From assembly GCA_030710605.1 (NCBI GenBank), contig CP092886.1:53477993-53541992 (forward strand): a stretch of 64,000 nucleotides of DNA. Reading direction: 5' to 3'. This stretch comes from Cordylochernes scorpioides. Lineage: Eukaryota > Arthropoda > Arachnida > Pseudoscorpiones > Chernetidae. Within the stretch, counting starts at the first letter, position 1. Every line of letters starts with the position of its first letter. The notes under the pieces are model-generated. The model did no database searches. It was not told where the DNA came from and saw nothing but the letters and a program-made list of their open reading frames with translations. A program made the position numbers and the translations under genes. Shown one piece after another: positions 55,080-64,000 of this stretch.

Positions 55080-56590
55080 TGAACTTTTGCTAAATATTTT
55101 ACAAGTTGAAATGTCTTAAGGTGGAAATTCAACTGATATTTGAATTTTATTTTAAATATAGAATCATTAAATTCAAAGGAAACTAAAGTTTATATTTTTG
55201 AGTAAAGAAAAATATTTGTTTCTTTATTGTATGTGTTCGTCCCAACATCTTTTGACTCTAAAAAACCTTTTTGGTTTTGGGAAATCTCTAGATGTTAGCT
55301 TCTTCTCAACTCACTTTCTCGTCCATTTGATTTCTTTTGTTGTTTGTTTTTACAACAAAATTATATTGAATGATATTATGAATATATATATCCATCTCAA
55401 TTCTTGGAAGATAATTTTAAAAATTTCCTAGAAATGGAAAGAAACCTATCTGAATGAGATGCTTGCTTTCGATGCCATGTTGTTCAATGTTACAACTTCA
55501 GCAAAAACGGGAGAAAGGACTTATAGAAAGGTAAAAAAAAACTGCTTGGAAACTTCTTAGTTTGGAAAAATAATGACCGAGAATCATTTTGAACTTATAT
55601 ACGGAATAGTTACTACCTGTGACACATGCCCAAATATACCAAATCGAACTATGATTACACCCCAAAAGTTTATTAACCTTATAAAACACGATTTGATATT
55701 TTAAAGTTACAAACCAAAATAACTCCTCAGTACTGATTGATATCTGGTTTGCTTTTTAAAAATACAATGATATTAGGGTCATAAATGCCAGAAAACCAGA
55801 TTCCTTTCTACCTATTGTGACGTCATTTCAGAACTCAGAACAGGAAGTTCAAATTGAGAGTCACATCAGGGTCTAAAATTATTTTGAAAAATATATGAGA
55901 GATGTAATTGTGAATGATTATGATGATGTATTTTATACGGACGAAAGGAAGGGTAAGAAATTCAACAGAAAATTGGTTATAAATATGTTTTTGATTTAAG
56001 TAAAATGGTGAAAAAGTATTTAAAAATTGCAATTTTTTTTTTTCACAATGAGAACGAGTATCTTTTTCAAGTTTTTCTTTAATAAAGCCTGAATAAGAGG
56101 TATTTTTGAATGAAATATTGCATTTAAAATAAAATATATAATCATTGGGAGAAAAAATATTTTATAATTTCAATAAATATTTCATATAGTGGTGCTCTGC
56201 GCGCGCTCTCAATTTATTCATCCTCTATAGTAAACTTTTCAAGGACTCTACTGTCCAGAAGCAGAGGTTTTTGTCACCAATATTCTAGTAGAAAATCTCC
56301 CAGAACCTTCTAGACACCTTCTACCAGCAAGGTACGATAGAGACAAAAGACAACGTGTAGAGTGCAGCACAACGGTGAAAAATATCGAGAATGAATTGTT
56401 CTGGGTGGCAGAAAGGGCTGCATCCAACTAAGGTTTTGGAACGCAAATAAAAATATGAAAAATGTCTATATTTATGTCTGATACCATATTTTTTACTGAA
56501 CCTTTGATATACTCTATTTTGTATCAAAGTTAACTTTTTAAAATATATTTTCCAAAAAATAATAATTTAAAAATACTTTTGTATATATAG
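55080..56590. other. Intergenic DNA, nothing recognised
   Basis: No coding frame longer than 80 codons and no repeat I can identify. Confidence 0.4.
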
Positions 56591-56820
56591 GGGGGTGGTG
56601 TGCGAAATAAATATCCATTGAATATTATATTGCATAGTGTCTAATTTTTCATGAATTCAAAAGTGTTTAAATATATTTTAACGTAAATTTAAAATAGTAT
56701 AGTTTGCAAGCCTTTTGAGGGCTGGCGCGTATCAGGTATGAACTTGAGAACGGCCGGAGCCCAAAGGGCTAATGCTCTAGTATATATGTGTGTGTATGTA
56801 AATGTATGTGTGTGTTTAGG

Positions 56821-57015
56821 TTCAGCCTGAAACACGCTGACGAGGGTCCAACAGCCCGAAACGCCTATATGATTGGCTTTTCTAGATTAATCAAGAAATT
56901 AGTTGGCCAAATATTATGGAATAATATAAATCAACGTTTATTTGATTTTATTCAACTAGATGGTGCTCTGCCATCTAAAACGCATATTGTGAGCGGTCAG
57001 GATATGCTTATTTTA
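56821..57015 (+). repeat. Hammerhead-bearing repeat with CTAGATGG tail
   Basis: CTGACGA (56837-56843), GGGTCCAACAGCCC, GAA and ACGCCTA form a recognisable but stem-I-poor hammerhead motif. It is followed by GATTAATCAAGAA, TTGGCCAAATATTATGGAA, then CTAGATGGTGCTCTGCCATC and GGTCAGGATATGCTT. This copy links the hammerhead unit to the CTAGATGG/ATATGC segment seen at 15500 and in the 37941 hairpin. Confidence 0.6.
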
Positions 57016-57019
57016 TTTT

Positions 57020-60000
57020 AAATATATATTTAATGATGGGGGTTATTTAAAATGCAACGCCGCGTATATACACACCATGATAGGGCAGGTTGAATAACAG
57101 TGCTTCTACAAATCACGTGCGCCAGTAACACCATTTAGAAGAGCCATGAAAAGAGAGAAAAAATGGCAGGTATCAAAGACATTATATGTTCTACTACTTT
57201 CTTTTGGGGATAAAGGCTTTGTTAAGTTTCTTCGAAATGTACGAAGCCATTCGAGCATGTTTCAGGGTTTGACGGAGGGAAAATTACGGCAAGTAGAAAC
57301 TGTCGATTCTTCTAATGAGACATCTATCCTGGGTGAACTTGAACCACTTTGGTACGAATATGGAATAGGCGGGTGAGCAGGAGGGGCTGGTTGATTGACG
57401 AGATCGATTGACAAACCTCTTCAACGGGCGGAATGAGAAGTTGTGCGCATGACAGTGATGGATAACGTTTCAACTTCAAGAACCCTAGCACAAGTCAGCA
57501 CGTAAAAATCGAACTGTATATATATAGATAGCATCTTTACATTATCTTTGTTGAAACTCTAAAATTTTTTACTGCAAAACATAGGCACGTGTGGCTGCAC
57601 ATGCATAGACAAAGGAAGAAACAACGTCCTTTTCAGACGAAACTTGATTCTGCCTGAAGTATTGCGTTATCATATTCGTATATGCAACACCGTGGTGAGA
57701 AGATGAATTACTGTTGTATTATAGAAGTACTTGTACATCGCCATATTGGGAAGTCACTTGACGTTGTGGTATAAGACGCCAATGAAATTTATTCTCGCAC
57801 TTGCCTAATATGCATTCACAGACAGCTGAGAAACCCGCTATTTATTCGAAATTTTAAATTGTGGGTTTCTCCTAATACATTCAACAGGAAAAGGCATGAC
57901 CGCGCAACGTTTAAAAATTCTTCTTTCCCCTCACCACGTTTAATTTGCTGCCTTGAGAACGACAGTTCTCCAAATTTGTCACTTATTGATAAGGTCTGAT
58001 TAATGATTGACAAACAATAGCCCCACAGAGATCATCCGCAGCTACGTAAGATAAATGCTGGTAATGTGGGAAATCAGCATCAACTGTGACAAACCCTAAG
58101 CACACATTCCAAGCTTTTTTTTAATACGAAGCCAAGTCGTACCGCAGCAGTTATTGCCACGTGTATATATTGTATTGTACCTGCAATCGTAAAATTGCAT
58201 ATATTTTACTATTCATCTTATGCTCGTTGTCCACTAGATAGTGTATCGACATACGTAGTAATAAGTATGGGTGCCTAACACGGTGTGCATTTTGGATAGC
58301 CAGCAGTAAAGTGAAACCAATGAAGGGAGGATGTATGACATCACACACAATCCAGGAAGTGAGCGATAGGTGAGCAATAACCTGTGGCTATTATTAGAAA
58401 GGTAAATATACAGGGGCCTATAAATAAGTGTTTTGCCTTAAATATATCAGTTATTTTAAATAATCTAATGAAACCACTATTTTTTTTAATGTTGTAAATA
58501 AATAACAATGTCTCTCTCCTCTTCGTCAAAATATTGTATCTAATATCTTAGCGCTGATATATGAACAAACTGAAACTACATTCAAACACTGCCGATATAA
58601 ATTCTATAATTTTTTTAATTGAACCAATATAATTATGCCTTGACGTATATATTATATATTATATATACATATATACGCATTGCAAATTTTAATTAGAGAA
58701 TAAACAAAGATAAAATGCTGAACCTAAGCCAGTAGAAACGATATATAACTAAAGGGTGAGAATATAAAAAATTTAAAAAGTATGCTCAAATAAGTTATAA
58801 TCAATATTATATCCTTTGTAGACTGATACATAAATATCAACGTGATAATGCGGAAGTTGTTCTGGGCAAGTAATTTTTATGGGAAAGCTTAAAGGAAGAA
58901 AGTAAAGTTCCTTGTTACAACACATGGTAATAAGTTCCTGGATGTAGGAAGGTAAGAGGAAGTGGCAGAGTCCAGTACAATGGGTCAAGGTCTCTGCCCT
59001 GATTCGAACCTTAACAAAGGCGCGAGGTCCTGACCTTTGTTGTTGTAACTGATGTTAGCTCAACTAATTGATATTTGGAAACTACTTTGATTACCTTTTC
59101 ACAATTATGCTTGAATTTATTTCTGGGAAATTATATGTATATATGCATAAAGAATACGTCTATCATAGTACATACATATAGATCTATCTTTCTAAGCACG
59201 TAAGAAAATTCTTAGATGGTAAAATATTGGAAGGCCCTAGCTCATCCGTGGTTAAAACTGGTGAAACCTTTTAAAGGCTCTTTTAATATTTTCAATCACA
59301 CGAAGGATAGTAGGAAATTGTTGTATCTATAAAAATAAAAATACACACTAAGAAGTTTAAATTTTAAAACAAAGAACATTTATTCCTCTATTGCCGTTTT
59401 CCAATGTTCTGATTATTTTATAAATGTCGTTCGATCTGAATACTTTCCGTTTGAAAAGGTTCGTTGCTTCATTGTTTATGTCGCCACTCAATCTCCAGAT
59501 AACATACAGCAAGGAGGAGAAACTATTTTTAATTGTCGTTTCCAGGTATAGTGTCAATGTCTAAGTTCCGCTCTGAGCCTACATTTTATTAAGTGTTCAT
59601 TGTAAAAAAAAAAATGATTTTCTTTTACTGAAGGATCTATAACAATTGTCACTTCAAAATGTTACATTGATAATAGGATATTTACCTAATTTACGGAGAG
59701 CATTATCATGACTGAGTCTTTTCTATTTCTACTTAACTCTACTTTTATTTTATTATCCATTTCGGTGAAAAATTTACAAAACATAATTATTCCTCTATAG
59801 TTTCTTTAAACACATTACCAAGATAAAACTTTTAAATGTAGACTATAAAAGCGGAATAAACATACAATAGTTGTAACGCTATGGTGGGTTAAATTGGCGA
59901 AATCACTGGGAAGGTATACTACTGTTAAGCTCAATCTTCTCAATTATTTTTAAATTTCTGTTGTCTGTCTGTTTGCGTACAAACCGTGTAATTGTTTTTT
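57020..60000. other. Intergenic DNA with an unassigned 76-codon frame
   Basis: A frame at 57146-57376 (KREKKWQVSKTLYVLLLSFG...) has no family resemblance I know and no supporting signals. Two short pieces, 59220-59290 and 59880-59945, match the GGCGAAACC...CCCTCCC edge of the 371 bp unit in the palindrome at 42374. Confidence 0.4.
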
Positions 60001-60009
60001 TTTTTTTAA

Positions 60010-61110
60010 ACATACTTACAGAGTACCTAGAAGCCTGATGGGAATGCAAGTTACCAAAATTTAAGACTTCTGGGTAGAGTCGGGGAATTGGCTGATTTCT
60101 ATTTTCTTTTTAAATATTGTGATAGGTTTGTGATATACATACAGCGTGTGTATATATACATAAAAGCAGGGCATATTCAATAGACTAGTTCATTACATCT
60201 AACACTGCAAGTGTACAAAATTCCTTACTTCTAGATAATCACGTGGGTCGGGAATAGGCGAGATAAGAGAATTTCCTTTCAATCGAACAAAAATAGGCGC
60301 AGTCGTTTGGCGTAATGAGCAGCTGGAGTTGAAAAAAATTGTGGTCGGGGCTGGAATAATTTCTATATTTTTACTTTCAATTTTTGTGATCAAATTTTGA
60401 TATACTTCCAGACCACACAAAGTTCTGAAATTTTGTAAACTCGCTCGATCCTGCTAAAAATGCAAGTCTACAAAATTTAACACCTCTGGGTTTTCAGAAA
60501 TGGACTAATTTCTATGTTTCTTTTAAAATTTTGTGATCAATTTTTAAAATATACTTCCACACCAGATAGAAGTCTAATATTCTGTATATTCACTCAATCA
60601 AGCTAACAACGCAAGTTGTTACATCGGTACATCGGTAGTGTATGAACTAGAGCTATAAATACTTGTAACTGTGAGGATATTGTCTGAAATATATAATCAT
60701 ATTTATAATAATTAAAATAAAAATTAACAAAATTTTAAAATATAATAATGGGTTTTTAGCTATAGAAAGTTCAGGACTAAAAATTAAATAAATACTTAAC
60801 AAAAAATAGCTTTTTTTTAGCTCTTATTAAAATGTACTAAAAAGGAGCTTCCTCCAGCAAACAATTATATCTATAAAAGAGTCTCAAAATAAAAGGGAAC
60901 TATCATCAAGAATTTCGAACGATGTGATTTAATATAAAGCAACTGATTAGCAAGTTTTTATGTTTCACTAAATATTTAACTTCTTCCCTCATTATACAAT
61001 GATCATCCCCCGCCGCATATTTATTTTGATTCATATAGACCTAATTTTTCAATGGTGGAAGCTGAGATATTTATTTTCTCCTTTTGGTGAATTTTAATAA
61101 AATTTCTTTG
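60010..61110. repeat. Diverged counterpart of 49.24-50.28 kb
   Basis: Three to four diverged units with ATGCAAGT...ACTTCTGGGT and AACTCGCTCGATCCTGCTAA occur at 60010-60640, followed at 60855-61110 by the block matching 50025-50275. Order and orientation are the same in both places. The hammerhead unit present at 49.7 kb is absent here. Confidence 0.55.
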
Positions 61111-61139
61111 AAAAAAATATTTTTTGTGAATTAATTATT

Positions 61140-63105
61140 CACATATTCAGTTAACTAATTGTAGAAAGACGCCATTATGTTGAAAACTAGCGTTAAATAG
61201 TTCCATCTTCAACATACAGAGTATGGCGCTATGTGTCCTATGGCATTAATTATGTTTTTCTGTAAAAATTGATATAACAATATATTGTATAAATATAAAA
61301 CATACATAAAACAAATTTTAAATCGATATAATACTTGATACAATTATAACTTAATAGTCTGATATTATAATTCTCTACCATTAATATTGGTGACACTGCA
61401 TATCATCCATCTCCATCTTGTTCCGAAATTGCCCATGAACTCAATTCACGGCCTTTCCTCCCCCCTCGCCTCCCCTATTTACATACCTCCAATAATACCG
61501 TTAACCACTACGAGTGTTTGAGGGACAAGATGTCGAAACATACCGGTTCTCAATCGTCTACAGGTGACTTAATCATTCTTAGAGGACATCTTCACTATAC
61601 TTTTAAATACATTTATATAGCTATACACCTTCGCTGCTTATATATATTATGCTTATACTTATTAGGAATCATATATTATTTTTAATTTTTATAAATGTAC
61701 ATATATATAGTCTATTCTTATTTATATTTGTTTTTGTGTATATATTTTTTAAATTTTAGCCCCAGAGTTGTAAATATTTATATATCGTCGCGTGATGAAC
61801 CAAAGCAGTTCAAAAACAAGAAAAGCCCTGACGAAGTTAGGCGTATAGCCTATTGAAAAATTGGCGTTTTTAATGATTAAAATGCTTAGTTTTATTTTTC
61901 CAATCTATGCCAAAATAAGCCATTTAATTAATATATATATATATATATAATATTTTAATTGTTTATTTTAAACACTGACATTCATTACCTTATCGATCTA
62001 TCTATATGTACCTAGAGGGGGGACCTCCCTCTCCCTTTATTTATGCAACAGAACGATGAATTATGTTTACCATCCTAGTAAAAAATATCACTACTTGTGG
62101 TGATAAAAATGAACCACAACACCAGTGTTGGCAAATTCAAACAAAAAGCCAACCTATATACCATAGTTTATATGTACAGTACATATATCAGTACAGGGAT
62201 GGCTTCGATTTCATAACATACTACGAAAAGGGTAGTAGGTCTTAGTAAATTATACTAATTTCCCTGGCAAAATGTCATATATAGTCAGGTTTTTAATTTT
62301 TCAACTGGAGAAAGACGCGCATTTCCTCTAGAATTAAAAGAGAATAATATACATTCCACGAAAGGAAAAACCTACTAGAAAACATGGTAAAAATTGGCAT
62401 CGGCAACGTTCAGTTGTACGATCAGGAGATGTCCTTTTTAGTATACTAAAAAGTTGGAATGCTTTGCATAGTATTCAAACATATAACAAATTTCCATTTT
62501 GCCTATTGCTTATATATCGAAAAAAAAAACGATAAGGGTAAACCTAATTACCTTGATAAAAATAGCTATATGATATTTTCGAAAAGGAAAAATTTAAAGT
62601 GCTCCAGAATTGACAAGTCGGATATTTATATAGTCAACTTTTTTTTTTAATATTAAAAAATGTATATATGATTATATACTGTATATTTAAAAAAAAAGGT
62701 TTTATAATATTTTTTCAAGGAAAGTTATCGAAAATTTCGATGTTGATTTAAGAGTATAAAGTCGAATTGAGAGTACAATGTAATTACACAAAATATTACT
62801 TTAAAAAATATTTAAAAATTTTCTTTCTTAATAAATTTAAATTGTTTGATAAAAAGATTACATGGTTCTGTCTTTGCTCTTTTTCCTACTCTAATATCTT
62901 CAATTCTTCCTTTTTTTTTTTTTCTATGTTCTGCTTCAATGACGTGTAAAGACCGATGTAATAAGCGTGAACTTGTTATAGCCCTATATTGTTACATAAA
63001 GAATTAAAACCTTTTTGATACCCAAATAATAATATTTAATAATTTGTTTTAATCATCATTAATTTACAACTACTTTTCATATAAATTATATTTAATTCTA
63101 CTATG

Positions 63106-63141
<36 letters not shown>

Positions 63142-63354
63142 AAAGACGATACAAAAGACGTTACGTTGTTAAATTTTATTGTTATTAATTATAAATATAT
63201 AATTAACTAGATGATGTTTTAGAAGTAAAGGATTTTTTTTTCTCTCTCTATCTATACTAAATAATAACATTTTACAAATTTTATAATTTGAATTTAAATA
63301 ATCAAAATAATGAAGATAATTTTAATAAAATACTTAACTATAAAACTATACAAC

Positions 63355-63386
<32 letters not shown>

Positions 63387-63570
63387 ATACTCTCTCTCCA
63401 ACTATGAAAATGTATGTAAATTGCTATGTAGTACATGTGTTTCTGAAATTGTGTGTTGCATATTTCAAAATTAATTTATCTATCTATATTATATAATAAT
63501 TTTAAAATTCGATGACTAGAAGACAAAAAAAAAAAAGACTTTTATATCTCTTCGCCATGACTGTGTATAG
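61140..63570. other. AT-rich intergenic DNA
   Basis: Mostly unrecognised. 62396-62440 is a fragment of the hammerhead-bearing repeat (GATCAGGAGATGTCC). (TA)n runs lie near 61930, 63104-63138 and 63363. A weak hammerhead-like string at about 61821-61875 is discussed in the findings. Confidence 0.4.
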
Positions 63571-63579
63571 CTGAATACA

Positions 63580-63683
63580 TAGGTATTTATTGCTACTTTC
63601 TACCGTTGTTTCTTTTTCCTTCTTGGACTCCGAGACGAGTCTTAGGATGACATGTCTCAATAAAAGGTCTTTGTTGTTGTTGA
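63580..63683 (+). mobile_element. LINE 3' UTR fragment with (TTG)n tail
   Basis: The stretch ends TCAATAAAAGGTCTTTGTTG and short TTG repeats, like the 3' end of the LINE at 30707-32070. Only the UTR is present. Confidence 0.45.
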
Positions 63684-64000
63684 GTACACTGGATCTGACA
63701 GTTCCGAAGGTTCAAAAGTTTTTTAAATTTGACGCTCATATTTTACTTTTATGGGATAAGTGCTAAAGGGGTATATTACGCCACAACTTTTTGTTCAATC
63801 AAAATACACTGTATACTTGTGCACTTGTATAGGAAACTTTCGGACGGGTTCTTCCATTAGCTTGATGTACCTTGAAGTAAAATATTTAGTTATTACTTAT
63901 ACTACGATGTACATCAAGGCTTTAAAGAGTTTACCAGAAAGTTTCTTATATTTTAGCTTAAATAAAAGTGTTGCGATGTTTTATTATTATTATTTTTTTG

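Noticed and set aside
57146-57376. Small host gene of 76 codons
   Set aside because: No family likeness, no promoter or splice signals; frames of this length are frequent by chance here.
58985-59045. tRNA-like gene or SINE with B box on the minus strand
   Set aside because: GGTTCGAATC resembles a B box, but its T-stem does not pair, no A box or acceptor stem fits and no poly(A) or target duplication is seen.

Overview
This is a 64 kb window of AT-rich animal nuclear DNA with one recognisable host gene and a dense load of transposable elements. The gene is the 3' two-thirds of an N-recognin E3 ubiquitin ligase (UBR1/UBR2 family) on the + strand, in four exons between 782 and 13560. Its N-terminal exons, which would encode the UBR box, lie before the window. 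The element mix (irritans-type mariner, Tigger/pogo, Tc1, Helitron, I-, R1-, RTE- and L1/Tx1-like LINEs, Penelope-like elements, Ty3/gypsy-like LTR elements) suggests an arthropod, possibly a chelicerate. The sequence alone does not settle the species.

Layout: 1-13560 is the UBR gene. Its first visible intron holds a palindromic retroposon, a hammerhead-ribozyme-bearing tandem repeat and a Tigger element with a LINE nested in it; its third holds a second palindromic retroposon. 13561-18100 is 3' UTR and intergenic DNA with an RTE relic. 18103-19418 is a mariner. 19433-21800 holds Tigger, LINE and gypsy fragments. 22014-26420 is an old, nearly full-length I-type LINE on the minus strand. 26735-30035 is a ~48 bp minisatellite split by a GC-rich L1/Tx1-like LINE. 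30571-34623 is a young LTR element on the minus strand with a LINE inside one LTR. 35109-36017 is a non-autonomous Helitron carrying a ~73 bp minisatellite. 37941-46910 is a mosaic of an R1-like LINE, Penelope-like reverse transcriptase and GIY-YIG nuclease relics, a Tc1 fragment, a second LINE and a local duplication, one copy of which carries a 951 bp palindrome. After a 100-N gap (46917-47016) the last 17 kb is mostly non-coding, with a second mariner (51096-52418), an RTE 3' end, a Penelope-like nuclease relic and more hammerhead-bearing repeats.

The most interesting signal is a set of short non-coding elements. One family carries a minimal type I hammerhead core (CTGANGA, stem II, GAAA, a very short stem III, and a 6 bp stem I) and occurs once as a ~361 bp tandem, as in animal retrozymes. 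Several other insertions are palindromes, that is a sequence followed by its own inverted copy. Three of these have target-site duplications, and the largest has its empty site preserved in a nearby duplicate. Penelope-like relics in the same window are a plausible source of the machinery, but that link is inference.
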